DNA of 64,000 bases from Pseudoips prasinana (taxonomy: Eukaryota; Arthropoda; Insecta; Lepidoptera; Nolidae), in contig OX621237.1 of NCBI GenBank assembly GCA_951640165.1, positions 4,216,001 through 4,280,000 of the forward strand, in the 5' to 3' direction. A program made the position numbers and the translations under genes. Below the pieces are notes generated by a model. The model saw only the letters and a list, made by a program, of their open reading frames with translations. It made no database searches and was not told the origin of the DNA. Position 1 is the stretch's first letter. Every line of letters begins with the position of its first letter. Shown piece by piece: positions 33,256 through 44,605 of this stretch.

Positions 33256-35202
33256 TTTTTCCGCCAGCCACATCGCAAGATTTGTTTTACTCACCCAGAT
33301 ATTACTGTCAGCAGGAGCTTTACAGTCAAAACAAAAAAAAGAAGGCGCCAAAGTAATAGGGCTCTGACTACTCCATACGAACATTCAAAATTGAGTTTAG
33401 TAATAAATAATTATCCATTCTTCCATTTTTCCTTCAATAATAACTGATGCTATTGTATATTCTACTCCAAATACGACCGGAAGTTGCAGAAACAAAATTC
33501 AATAAATCACAAACAAAGCCAAACTATTTTCAGAAATTGAACTGAATAACCAAAATGACAACCGTTTGCATTGGTTGCACCTTGGAATATGCGCGTGTCG
33601 CTTTTGTGGTTGCTGCTAATTGTATATTGTGTGCATTATGTTTTTCGGTATCACGTGCTGTGCCATGTATCGGATTATATTTTGAGAAATGTGAGCTTAT
33701 GTGAATAGTTCGTAGTACCGTGAGCGTTGGGACAGAAAGGAAGGAAATATTTATTAAAGGTCTTATTCGTGTGTTGTCATTCAATTCTAAATTGAAATCC
33801 AAATTAGCAAAAATACAAAGAAGACCAGTCATCTTCAGAATAAACACAGCTTTCTTAAATGCTTTGTTCATCCTTAACGATGGAATTACCACCAAAAGGT
33901 CTATAGTTTTAACCTCATCTTTACGGTTCTATACAAATGTTTGTCAAATAAGCTTTGGTTTCAAGACACCTTCAACACTGATCGTTAAACAAAACTAAAC
34001 AGTTACAGCCATTATATTCACACAAATGAGTCATGCTGGCACATATCGTAAAAATCTGGTTACAATAACTTTAGAAAATGGGTAAAAAGACATTATTTTA
34101 ACAATTGCTTGCAAAAACGTCCCTGCTGTGCCGCCCGCATCTGATGGGCTTGTCAGTTGCCACGAAACTAAACAACGTAGTCTAGCGGAAGCCAAAAGCC
34201 ACCCTTTGTGCCACACAATAGTTAAACTTTTGTATAACAAACGACACAAATCGCCGTATCCAGAAAACGTTTGCAAAACAATGTGTATGCACCCCGCCGA
34301 TCAACCCGTAATGACTAGGAAAGGTGTGGAAAAATTACCGTATTTGCAGTCAATTCCACAAGCTGCAAACAACTTCCAACCTTATGTAATGTACACAAAA
34401 GGTATGCCTCCAAAATAAAATGAAAGAATAAAGTTTTCAAAATTCAAAAGTGTCAATGCATTTTGCTGATTTGAGACAAAATAAAATACGTTTTACCGCT
34501 TAGGAATAGAGTGCAGATTGAAGAGCTTCAAGTAAAATTATATCAGAAATGATGGTTTGTGTATTTATTTTTATTTTTCACTTGTAAGAGTATCATTACT
34601 GGCCATTGTTGTATAATTTCACGCGTTTGGCGACACTGCGGGCGTTTTGGCGCGAACCTTGCAATTTAGCGGGAATTTCATAATAAAGGTTTGTGTATGA
34701 AGGTCGTTATTGTCCACCATTTTGGTTTCACAGTGGCTATGGCGTTTTGGTTACGGTGAAAAGATTACAAAGGTATGATGGAGCCATCATTAAGGCTTTG
34801 TGTAAGCATTCGGAGACAGTTGTGATATAGAAACAACTAAAATAAGTTTCTGAAAGACATCAAAACCATAAATATTTAGGTCGATTTTTTTCAATTGATT
34901 AGTCCTGTGCTTTTTAAGTTATCATGAGAGGTAGGTATGTATTGAGAACTTCTTCCTTTCTTGAGTGAAGTTCTCAATAAGTGATGAATATTCATGACTA
35001 ATGGTGACACTTTGCTGCATTAATGTGTGTGAATTTATATTAATAATTTATATGTGTTACCATGTTTATGAGAACGTACTGGGAAGCTGTTAAAATGTAT
35101 TGAAGTTTAAATTGGACCACTAACTAAAAAATACTATAAAATTGGTGGATTATTTTCAACCAACTTCTTTGGAATTTCAATACATCCATATACCTTAAAT
35201 CG
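33256..35202. other. Unassigned; two weak open frames
   Basis: A minus frame ending near 33720 reads MNKAFKKAVFILKMTGLLCI and so on. It has a hydrophobic N-terminus faintly reminiscent of an insect chemoreceptor start, but no further exon was found. A plus frame at 34128-34418 has no recognised motif. Neither is called a gene. Confidence 0.35.
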
Positions 35203-35388
35203 GGCGGACAGTACCTGCATTATAAGGATGTCCTGATGCGCCACCTGACTGCTACCACCATATCCACCAACTCCTGGGAGAAACTTGCTACTCAGAAGAA
35301 AGAATGGCGAGCTGCTGTCAAATCAAGCTTAGAAAACTTTGAGCATGCCAGTCTCGAAGTTCTTGATGCCAAACACCAGTTCCGGTAA
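35203..35388 (+). pseudogene. LINE polymerase C-terminal fragment
   Basis: A single frame to a stop reads GGQYLHYKDVLMRHLTATTI, then NSWEKLATQKKEWRAAVKSS and FEHASLEVLDAKHQFR. The pattern GGQ-x-x-x-YKD-x-L, W-x-x-LA and EWR is the conserved tail of a metazoan LINE-type polymerase family. Nothing upstream is retained. Confidence 0.6.
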
Positions 35389-36339
35389 ACTTAGCCTAAG
35401 CCCTACTAAAATTTCAGATACGATTCAAATGGGTCTCTTTACTGTGCTTCTGCAACAGGACTTTCAAAACCAAGTTGGGCTATATTCCACGTGGAATCGT
35501 CAACTAGATGCTCTACGTCAACTAGATAGATAACCAGATGTTCAAACTCCCCGACCAGTTACGGAGAAATGACTATGAACCATTCTCCATATTCTGCGGA
35601 AACATCTCTTCATTTAGAAAATACTACAAACCACACGACATCCACATTTAGTACATTTTATTTAGCCGTGTCACACATACATACATACCTCGTGTCGTTG
35701 ACCTTCGCAGTTGGACGTCCTAATACATTCAAATTCCATTCATGCATTGATCAGGGCATGGCACCAACATGTCTGGCCATGCTAGTTACACAGGAAACAA
35801 GTAATGGTAACCAACTTATATTAAAAATATCTGTATAGCTTGACAGGTCTATTAGATTCCCTAAATTTTTTTATACTACCAGGTTGGATATCACGGCCCA
35901 TCTGATAGTAAGCCCTTACCGTAGACTATGAAACTAGAAACCTACAATACACCTGGCAATACCACAATAAGATCGGGCAACCTTGCTTATATTCAAAACA
36001 GCCCAGCAATAAGTAGCCCAACTCCCCCTCGGAGCTATGGCGGCAGCAAGAGAATTGTCCTCTACTGCCATCAATTGATCGCAGCTCCGGGAAGAAATTA
36101 AGAAGGAAGGGTTTTTCGGGAGGATAAGTCTCTTAGGGCACGTGTCCCACACCGGAAGCACCGAAGCAGCATACCTGCGTTCATGTAGCTCCCTCCTCAA
36201 TTGTCAAGATAAGTCCACGGTAGATTAGGCTTAGTCGGTGCAAGCCCGAAATATCCATTCGCAGACGCCTTCTGCGGGTAGACACATTAACAATAGTATT
36301 TTATTAATGTGTCTACTAGAAACTACTAGAACTAGAAAC
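35389..36339. other. Unassigned; small hairpin at 36280-36320
   Basis: GTAGACACATTAA is inverted as TTAATGTGTCTAC across a short AT spacer. The rest, including 35934-36200, has no recognised coding content. Confidence 0.4.
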
Positions 36340-36745
36340 CTACCTGGAGATCTCATATTGCATACTACCCGTCTCCACGCTAAGTAACTCTTTGATGGGG
36401 CAATGTATAAGATTCTATAACAAACTTCCCAATGATATTAGAGAATTGTCTACGAATAAGTTTAAAAGAATTATTAAAGCCAAATTGTGTAGCAGGGCAT
36501 ATTACAATATTTCTGATTATTTAAGTGATAAAAGTGCTTGGGATTGAGTTGTTCTGAGTCAACACACATGATTATAATTAATCTTAAGTATATTTTATTT
36601 AAAAAAAAGGATTCCTACTGAGTTTTCTGGCAGTGTTTCTCAGTAGCTGCCACGCCATGCACTGCACGGTAGGGTAAAAAAAAATATGACGATTCCACAT
36701 AAATGTAAAATTTTTATGGAATAAATGAATTTGAATCTTTGAATC
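36340..36745 (+). pseudogene. LINE 3' end (RT C-terminus plus 3' UTR)
   Basis: From about 36397 one frame reads MGQCIRFYNKLPNDIRELST, NKFKRIIKAKLCSRAYYNIS and DYLSDKSAWD to a stop at 36547. This is a conserved lepidopteran LINE C-terminus. The 3' UTR ends with AATAAATGAATTTGAATCTT and a TTGAATCT tandem tail. The upstream coding sequence is frameshifted and then lost. Confidence 0.8.
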
Positions 36746-36894
36746 TTTGTACTGCTTTATTTAATTATTATTAATATTATTAATAAATTATAATTAATAT
36801 AATATAATTATAATTATTAATTGCTGGGGGTAGCTAAATGCAGGGCAACTAGAGGTACAAGTTAGAACTTCATATAGGATTCCAGATTTCCACC

Positions 36895-37110
36895 CAAAGT
36901 GATGCCCTCGGGTACCGGTACTAAGTTTGTATGACGCTTCAGCCAAAGCGATCAGCGTTACCTAATTTTAGGAAAATAAAATCTAATTCTTACCATCGAC
37001 ACGATAAGAAGAAGACTAAGTTTGTATTATTATTATTATTATTTGCTAGTCTTTATTGTCCGGTGAGGCAGTGAAACCTTCTAGGCTAACCGTAAATGGT
37101 GATTAACCTC
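36895..37110 (+). mobile_element. Jockey-type 3' UTR relic
   Basis: ATGCCCTCGGGTACCGGTAC, then CTAAGTTTGTA twice (about 36920 and 37017), and TTATTGTCCGGTGAGGCAGT followed by GAAACCTTCTAGGCTAACCG correspond to segments of the intact Jockey 3' UTR. Intervening sequence has been inserted or duplicated. Confidence 0.5.
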
Positions 37111-37750
37111 GCTATTCACTCCCGGACCTTAGAGTGACTCAAGACAATATAAAAAATATGACAACAATAAATAAAAATATGACAGATTCGATTTTCTTTT
37201 CCGTTTTCTTGATAGTTACCTGATATAGTCCGTATCCGTAAATTCCATGCTGCCAGTCATTTAAAGCTGTTGAGTACCTGAACGTTTAAAAGAAAAAGCT
37301 CGTAAATGTCCTTATGAGTCTATTTTCAATATTATTTAAGTAATAGTCCTAAACATACTTTTCTAATGACTAACCACTTAATCATAACACCTACAGAACA
37401 TCCACAAATTACATTCACCCACACAGTAAGCGTGCATGTGTGCGTGGCGACGCTGCGTCTGCGCACGACCGCTCTGGAATGCGGGATCAAGTCCGGACCA
37501 ATGAATTATGTGAACCATTTCTTAAATGATTTTTTGTTTCGTGCCTCGTGTTTTGATTTTGGTTACAGATGTCTCTATTGGAGATAAAGGGAGTTTGAAT
37601 ATTCATTTTTGCTGGCCACAATTTGTTTAAAATGTAATGCGTATGTGTAAAATACTTTTCTCATTTCACAGGCTAGTTTATTCAATTTGTTCAGTTCTAT
37701 GGGTAGATAGTAGCTGGGTAGTAGTTTCCGCCACTATTTATATAGGATGT
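37111..37750. other. Unassigned sequence
   Basis: A CpG-containing section (37430-37490) stands out from the AT-rich background, but no gene is recognised. Confidence 0.4.
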
Positions 37751-37760
37751 AACAAAAAAG

Positions 37761-38168
37761 AACGGAACGGAGACGTGGTCGCTCACTATGGGCCTTATCA
37801 GGCGGCTCAAGGTCACCCAAAGAGCAATGGAAAGGGCTATGCTTGGAGTTTCCCTGCGAGATCGAATCAGAAATGTTGAGATCCGCAGGCGAACCAAAGT
37901 GACCGACATAGCCGTAAGAATTGCCGAGCTGAAGTGGCAGTGGGCAGGGCACATAGCTCGTAGAGCCGACGGCCGCTGGGGCAGAAAGGTTCTCGAGTGG
38001 CGACCACGAACCGGAAGACGCAGCGTGGGCAGGCCCCCTACAAGATGGACCGATGATCTTGTGCGGGTCGCTGGAAATCGCTGGATGCGCAAGACCGGCA
38101 ATTGTGGAGATCTTTGGGGGAGGCCTTTGTCCAGCAGTGGACGTCTTTCGGATGATATAATGATGATG
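37761..38168 (+). pseudogene. RTE-clade retrotransposon, short 5'-truncated copy
   Basis: The frame reads MGLIRRLKVTQRAMERAMLG, VSLRDRIRNVEIRRRTKVTD, ELKWQWAGHIARRADGRWGR and SVGRPPTRWTDDLVRVAGNR. This is the RTE polymerase C-terminus, better preserved than the copy at 15 kb. The 3' end is GTCCAGCAGTGGACGTCTTT, then GATATAATGATGATG. A perfect 10-bp duplication AACAAAAAAG flanks it (37751-37760 and 38169-38178). It is truncated far downstream of the catalytic domain and so is dead. Confidence 0.9.
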
Positions 38169-38274
38169 AACAAAAAAGTACATATAGAGTCGATGTTAGT
38201 ATATTATGTGTGTTCCCTATGGACTCAATAACGGATGGAGCGATCTTGATGAAATTTTCTTAGTGCGGTTTATT

Positions 38275-38400
38275 CATATTCATTTATTGGTAACAGACAA
38301 TAATGTTACACTTCAAGATACAATTATAGGTCATAAAATTAAATAACAAAGAATTACAACGAATTAACAAAGAGTTAAACGGTGTGAGTATATAATAATA
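38275..38400 (-). repeat. Possible LINE 3' tail
   Basis: TTTATTCATATTCATTTATT at the left would be a polyadenylation-like tail on the minus strand. GACAATAATGTTACACTTCA follows. Weak evidence. Confidence 0.3.
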
Positions 38401-38426
38401 ATAATCCATTTTAAACATTGATAAAT

Positions 38427-38851
38427 TAAATAAAAAAAACTTCGTTTAAAAAAACCGACTTCAAAAACTAAAAAGTAAAAAAAAAATATCTTAATAAAGA
38501 TTTAATTTAATACATCACTTATAATATAGTATTAATTAAATAATATAATTTGTATGTGCTACCTATTGATAGGTTTGAAGTCGGTGCCAAGCCCTAAGCA
38601 CGCTTGGGTTGTTTGTCTAGAAATACGAAGCTATCCCGCTGAAAGTAACGCGCGCGCGGCGTGTGTGATACCTACTATTACATTTTGCTTGGCACCGACT
38701 TCAAACCTATCAATAGGTAGCACATACAAATTATATTATTTAATTAATACTATATTATAAGTGATGTATTAAATTAAATCTTTATTAAGATATTTTTTTT
38801 TTACTTTTTAGTTTTTGAAGTCGGTTTTTTTAAACGAAGTTTTTTTTATTT
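38427..38851. repeat. 425-bp inverted repeat with ~165-bp arms
   Basis: The left arm 38427-38592 and right arm 38687-38851 are identical except for one A in a poly-A run. They contain CCGACTTCAAAAACTAAAAA and GCTACCTATTGATAGGTTTG. A 94-bp loop holds ACGCGCGCGCGGCG. If transcribed it gives a near-perfect 165-bp dsRNA stem. It may be a young foldback MITE, although no target-site duplication could be fixed in the A/T-rich flanks. Confidence 0.9.
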
Positions 38852-39387
38852 GTTACTTTTTAGTGTCTAGCTATGGTTAGGACTTCGAAAGGTGCCGCGC
38901 GTCTCAAAACTATAGATCCCAACAAACGAGAACGGTAAAAAGAAACATCTTCAGAAAAAATGTTGTTCGAAACTCTTTTTCACGTTCTTGTGAGACAGTG
39001 AATGATCGAAAAGACTGTTTGTAAAGTAAGAAAAACTACATAAAATTACGTTCACTCTAAGAAAACTTGCACAGTACGAGTCTAGACTCGCTAAGATTTA
39101 TGAAAGTCTGAACAGCAAGCGCATAGGTTAGGCCGTATGACCATCTAGCTAACGTGTCTGTGTGCTGAGGGCTTATACACTAGATCTTATTAATCATTGA
39201 ATAGCCATCAAGTCAGCTGAAAAGAGGGTATGAGTCTATGAAGACTAGATCTTATTAATGATCGATTAGCCAACGAGTCTACTGAGCAGAGGGCTGTTAG
39301 AGTAGGTCTTATTCATGATCGATTAGCCATCGAGTGTACTGAGCTCATAGACTAGGTTGTATTGATGATCAAGACAACGAGTCGAGA
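38852..39387. other. Unassigned; short repeated motifs near 39.2 kb
   Basis: AGATCTTATTAATCATTGA / GATCTTATTAATGATCGATT / GTCTTATTCATGATCGATTA recur at about 60-bp spacing, each followed by TAGCCA and CGAGT. This is a degenerate tandem repeat. Confidence 0.5.
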
Positions 39388-39985
39388 AAGTTCGAGTCGG
39401 ACTCGCCCGTGAAAGGCGAAATGTTTCTTTCCGTAGCAGCAAGTATTTGAGTTGATAGAATGGATGGTAAATTACGCGGCTTACGATATATGACGCATTA
39501 AAAAAACTACTTACTAGATCTCGTTCAAACCAATTTTCAGTGGAAGTTTGCATGGTAATGTACATCATCTATTTGTTTTAGTTTTATGATTCTCTTATTT
39601 TAGAAGTTACAGGGGGGGGGGGGGACATTTTACGCCTTTAGAAGTGTCTCTCGCGCAAACTATACAGTTAAGAAAAAAATCTATTATAAACCTCAATATC
39701 ATTTTCGAAGTCCTATCCATAGATACCCCCCCATTAATAGTTTAATGATTTTTTTTTAATTCAGTTCTAAGTTTAGGGAACCCTTCAAATTTTATTGTTT
39801 GTTTTTCTATTTTTGTGTGAAAATCTTAATGCGGTTCACGGAATACACCTGCTGACCAAGATTCGACAGTATAGTTCTTATAGTTTCTGAAAAACGTGGC
39901 TGTGACATACGGACGGACAGACATACAGACATGACAAATCCATAAGGTTTCCTTTTTTGCCATTTGGCTACAGAACCCTAAAAAT
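39388..39985 (-). repeat. Repeat family M, long form, minus copy
   Basis: Plus-strand order: TTCGAGTCGGACTCGCCCGT, AGATCTCGTTCAAACCAATT, a run of 13 G, AAGTGTCTCTCGCGCAAACT, GGACGGACAGACATACAGAC and TTTGGCTACAGAACCCTAAA. This is the inverse of the copy at 24.7 kb, without the hexamer insert. Confidence 0.7.
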
Positions 39986-40562
39986 GGCAGCTATTCCGCA
40001 TCAAACTAAAGAAGAATCACGTAAATCGGTTCATAAATCTCAGCGTAATCGGTGTACGTACATAAAAAAATACGCTTGTACTAAAAGGTGCGCCTACATG
40101 CGCTTCCAAAAAAAAACTTATACGTGCGTATTAAACGCTAGTCGTCTGAAATTGTTGTTTATGTTCATGCCAAGACACACTTGAACAGGATGGGTCTAGC
40201 TTGACTAGCTAAGATTTACAAACGTCTGTGCCAAAGACAATTACATCATCCACTTAAACAAAAAATTTCATACAAAAATGTCCATAAAATGAAAACTACT
40301 CGGCCAATCTATATAAAATTTTTATGGGACTAAATGGCAACTATTACGCATCAAACTAATAAAGAATCATGTAAATCGGATCAAAAATCTCGGAGTAATC
40401 AGTGTACATACATAAAAAAAAAAAAAATACCGGTGAACTTGAGAACCTCCTCCTTTGGAAGTCGGTTAATAATACAAAATGAAAAATAATACAGTTCAAT
40501 TAGTGTTTAGTGGCCATGTTTAACATCGATACTAATAAAGTTTCCTTTATGTGGATTTTTGG
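39986..40562. other. Unassigned, partly repeat-like
   Basis: AAAGAAGAATCACGTAAATC-type segments occur twice (near 40005 and 40366), and GAACCTCCTCCTTTGGAAGT, CGGTTAATAATAC closes the section. These resemble widespread lepidopteran repeats, but the element boundaries are unclear. Confidence 0.4.
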
Positions 40563-40627
40563 TTATTTTGATTTACGGGCACTTGCAACATGCATATCAT
40601 GTTGCAAGCGCCCGTAAATCAAAATAA
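40563..40627. repeat. Hairpin with 30-bp arms
   Basis: TTATTTTGATTTACGGGCAC with TTGCAACATG is inverted after a 5-base spacer with one mismatch (CAC/CGC). Confidence 0.85.
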
Positions 40628-40866
40628 ACTAAAAAAAACGCATTATTTTTGTATGGCCACTTATGTAACAATGTACTGCTGTAGCGATACATGAAAACTG
40701 ATTATTTAACAAATAGTAGTACTCTGTAGTATTAATACAATCTTGTTTACACAATATACATTTGTGTAAACGAAATTCTTTCTATACCACGCCTCAATAA
40801 AACTCGTTGCTGGATATTCTACGTCAAAAATCTTAGCAAGTAGCGAGGCTCGTAGTTAATTTCTAG

Positions 40867-41335
40867 TATGCTAGCTGTGCCCCGCGGTTTCAACCGCGTT
40901 TATCTTAATAAATTATAGCCTATGTATTTTTCGGATATATAAGCTATACCTATTATTACTACAAATAGTAATAAGGTCACCGTAGCCTAGTTGGTAGTGC
41001 TCCTGCCTACAAAGCTGGTGGTCCTGGGTTCGAATCCCGGTAAGTGCAAATATTTGTGTGATGAGCACGAATATTTGTTTCTGAGTCATGGATGTTTTCT
41101 ATGTATATAAGTATTTATCTATCTATGTAAGTATGTATATCGTCGCCTGGTACCCATAGTACAAGCTTTGCTTAGTTTGGGGCTAGGATGATCTGTGTGA
41201 CATTGTCCCCAGATATTATATTATTATTATTATATTATAAAGTTTCATCAAAATCCGCTTCGCAGTTCTTGAACGAGTTACAAACATCCATGCACACAAA
41301 CTTACGCATTCATAATATTTTTAGGGTAGGATCTG
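40867..41335 (+). repeat. Repeat family K1 interrupted by SINE1
   Basis: The left part is TAGCTGTGCCCCGCGGTTTC and GGATATATAAGCTATACC. The right part is AAGTTTCATCAAAATCCGCT, GAGTTACAAACATCCATGCA and ATTCATAATATTTTTAGGG. SINE1 sits between them. Confidence 0.65.
40975..41220 (+). mobile_element. SINE1, full length, nested in K1
   Basis: GGTCACCGTAGCCTAGTTGG starts the head. Box B is GGGTTCGAATCCCGG, and the tail ends GACATTGTCCCCAGATATTA. Box A and box B are both intact. Confidence 0.85.
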
Positions 41336-41366
41336 GAGCGTCATGGAGCCTCAAAAAACCTCTCTT

Positions 41367-41578
41367 CATCATGTCAGCCAAAGTACGTCCAATGCTGGAC
41401 AGAAGCCTCCCCAAAGAATGGTGGATACGCCATAATCGCCACGCTTGGCAGACGGGTTGGCAATCGCAGTTTGATGATCATAGTTCACAGAAAAACGCTG
41501 CTGCTCGTTCCGTCGGTCGATTTCTACGCCCCCATGGGGTATGATGGGGTGATGATATTCTATGCCGTCACCACACAG
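41367..41578 (-). mobile_element. Family R, minus copy, well preserved
   Basis: CATCATGTCAGCCAAAGTAC, GTCCAATGCTGGACAGAAGC, CGCCACGCTTGGCAGACGGG, CACAGAAAAACGCTGCTGCT and GATATTCTATGCCGTCACCA give the complete family order. Confidence 0.8.
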
Positions 41579-42467
41579 CAAAAAACCTCTCTTATAAACG
41601 TTCAATGCTCAAATAAAGTCTTCTTGTTAAGTTTTCAATTGTTTTTAACATATACATCATCTGCACTGGGGATATAAACCACTCGTGTGGGACTTTTAGA
41701 AACATGAAACTTTGATAATTTGTACGGCATTTGAGCCAGAAACACTAAGGCGTTGAGGTCAAGGCCACTACCTTCACCAGTATGGCACACGTGCAGGAAA
41801 CTCAAGTGTTCACCCATCCATGTAGTGACCGCTCGCCCAAGTGCCTCACCAATCACTTACATACGACCGGTGAATAACTGTAAAAGTCATGTTAAAAATA
41901 TATACATTTCTGTGTAATCGTAATCATAATACCCATGCGAAGATGAGATGGTGGCTATTTATAATTCGGTTATTATCAGCCTTTCATACCTATACTGTAC
42001 ACCTTGGGTCCATTACGATATTCAAGCATAAATGGATCGTTTTCCAAATTCTCCCATACTCCCATGAGTACTTACATACTACATTCATACATACAAATGC
42101 CGAGGCTCAGTAACAACGAACATTTCAACAAACTTTATAAACATATAACCATCAAGAAGTCCAAATTAAATCATAATTTAGTGTAACCCGATTGTGGTAG
42201 TTAGGAAATGATTATGCGCTTTCTTAAAAGTAAATTATCTTCTTTGTGTGTGTTTGGACGACACGCGGCTACGCTACGTTTCACTATCCTATGTTACAAC
42301 TTTAATCTGACTGCGACCACAGATTGTTTGTGTAGCTTAACTAATAAACTTTAGGGGCCCGCAGTGGAATGGAACAAGGAAACTCCACAACTTATCTGTG
42401 TATAATTATTCGTACATAACATAATATACTTATGTATTCAGAATCGTACAAATCCTAGTATTCTGCT
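41579..42467. other. Unassigned sequence
   Basis: At 41820-41900 CGACCGGTGAATAACTGTAA, AAGTCATGTTAAAA resembles a LINE 3' end, but there is too little to assign. No gene is recognised. Confidence 0.35.
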
Positions 42468-42611
42468 TATATAAAAGCTACGGGTCTTACCCGCCTATGT
42501 ATTATTCGGATACAAAACCTATAAAAAGTTTCAAGAAAATCCATTCGGTAGTTTTTGCGTGAACACACGTCCATACATACATACTACAAACTTGCATGTT
42601 TGGGAGTATGG
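42468..42611 (+). repeat. Repeat family K1, partial
   Basis: CTACGGGTCTTACCCGCCTA, ATCCATTCGGTAGTTTTTGC and CATACATACTACAAACTTGC preserve the family order. The left end has lost the CTAGCTGTG start. Confidence 0.55.
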
Positions 42612-43070
42612 AAGCTGAGCCCCGCGGTTTCACCCACATACACCGTATAAATTAAAGCCTATGTGGTATTAGGGTATATAAGCTACGGTCATCGTAGCCT
42701 AGTTGGTAGTGCTCCTGCCTACGAAGCTGGTGGTCCTGGGTTCGAATCCCAGTAAGTGCAAATATTTGTGTAATGAGCACGAATATTTGTTTCCGAGTCA
42801 TGGATGTTTTCTATGTATTTAAGTATTTATCTATCTATATAAGTATGTATATCGTCGCCTGGTACCCATAGTACAAGCTTTGCTTAGTTTGGGGCTTGGT
42901 TCAATCTGTGTGACATTGTCCCTAGATATCCCCCTAGATATAATAGTTTCATCAACATCCGTTCCGTACTTTTTGTGTGAAAGAGTAAGAAATATCCGGA
43001 TACATCCATGCATCTATACATCCATGCATCCATACTCACAAACTTTCGTATTTATAATGACATTAGGATT
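42612..43070 (+). repeat. Repeat family K1 interrupted by SINE1
   Basis: Left: GAGCCCCGCGGTTTCACCCA and GGTATATAAGCTAC. Right: TAGTTTCATCAACATCCGTT, GTGAAAGAGTAAGAAATATC and AACTTTCGTATTTATAATGA. The SINE lies at nearly the same internal position as in the K1 copy at 40.9 kb. Confidence 0.65.
42687..42930 (+). mobile_element. SINE1, full length, nested in K1
   Basis: GGTCATCGTAGCCTAGTTGG head, GGGTTCGAATCCCAG box B and GACATTGTCCCTAGATAT tail. It differs from the 41.0-kb copy by scattered substitutions. Confidence 0.85.
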
Positions 43071-44605
43071 GGATGTATTTGGAAGTTGATATAAATTACT
43101 ATTTATCTAAGTGATAAGATTTTTTAAGCAAACAAGCAAATATTTACACGACGTTAATGTCGAATATGGTGAAACACGTGTAAGATCTATATTCTGGAAG
43201 ATAAAGACGAATGTCTTTATCTTTATCTTTTGTTTTCATTATGTGTATTCATTAATTCATAGCTTCAATGCATTTTTTTAACAAATAAAATAATTTTAAA
43301 AAGGCTTTAACCCGAAAATATATTCTTTATACTCTTCAGGCTGTTGAAGAGTATCACACATAGTGTTGAAACTCGTTGACCGCATAAATAATTCTTGATT
43401 TTTGGAAACAGCAAAAACTCGCATGGTACTAAGACTGTATTCATGATATCTATATCTTTTTAAAGATTCGAACCATAAGTTCATCCTTTTCAAAGTTTTG
43501 TTTGTCTGGCTGGCCATTTGCATCAGAACTTGCATGTAGATGCTCTAAGCAACAGGGCATAAATGGTATCATCGACTACCCTCACGATTGAGCTCTATGT
43601 ATTTTGTTTGTGTATTTATATATCTCTCTCTTAATATTAATTATATCATCTGTGATATAACATGTTCCCATCCAATTCACATATGCAGAACCATGTCATC
43701 TAAACTTTTCACACTTGACAGCTTTTTACGCTTACTTCTTTACCAACAGAATAGGCTATGATCACCGGCCCACTCATTCCAAAGACTCGAATAATAACAT
43801 TATCATGAGAACCACAACTTATTCGCTCGACAACCCTACCGCACACAAAACACAAGCAAAACTAAACTCTAATAGTTCAACAATAAAGTTCATAACTTTT
43901 AAAGATGATGGTAAATTGAACTTTGTGTATTAAAGTACATTTTAAAGCGTCTTTGTCGTTTAGTAAGCGTTTTTGATCACTGCTTGTGCCACAATGCTTA
44001 CTATAGATGTATTCATATACCTTTTTGGTAACAGTTCACCTTATAAAACCTCCGGAGTGTAAAAGAAATAAAAGAAAACATTGAATCGGAAATTTTGGGA
44101 TCCGAAATCATTTGAAACTTCTTTAATATGGGATTTATTGAAGAGTAGTTTGGGAAAATGAGAGTTTTATGGTGTAATGTGTGTTTTTTTTTTGCGTTTA
44201 TAGTAAGCTACCACCGGCCAGTTATTCTTATTTTTTATTGCACACAGAAAATAAATAAATAAGTTAGAAGTTACAAAAAGAAAAAGCATGGACATAGGTG
44301 AGCTTAATTCATTATTGAATTTTCTTCCAGCAAACCATCAGGAAAGTGAGATTTTCAAAATTATGGGTATAAGCAGTGTACAACAAACTATTATAATTAT
44401 GTACCTTGTTGGGTAAATATATTGATAAAATTATATACGATACCTTATAAATATATATCTATTTAATAAACCATATATATAGTTATAGAAGAGGTCTATT
44501 GCCATACTGAGTAAAATCATACGGGGGAGTCTTTGGGTTCTGCCGATGTAAGTAAAAACTGTTTTTTTTACTTCTAATCTACACTATAATAGTCATACTT
44601 ATAGC
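43071..44605. other. Unassigned AT-rich sequence
   Basis: A minus frame at 43296-43535 and a plus frame at 43715-43933 are short and unrecognised. No repeat landmark was found. Confidence 0.4.

Noticed and set aside
34128..34418. Open frame of 96 codons
   Set aside because: No motif recognised and no splice-compatible partners.
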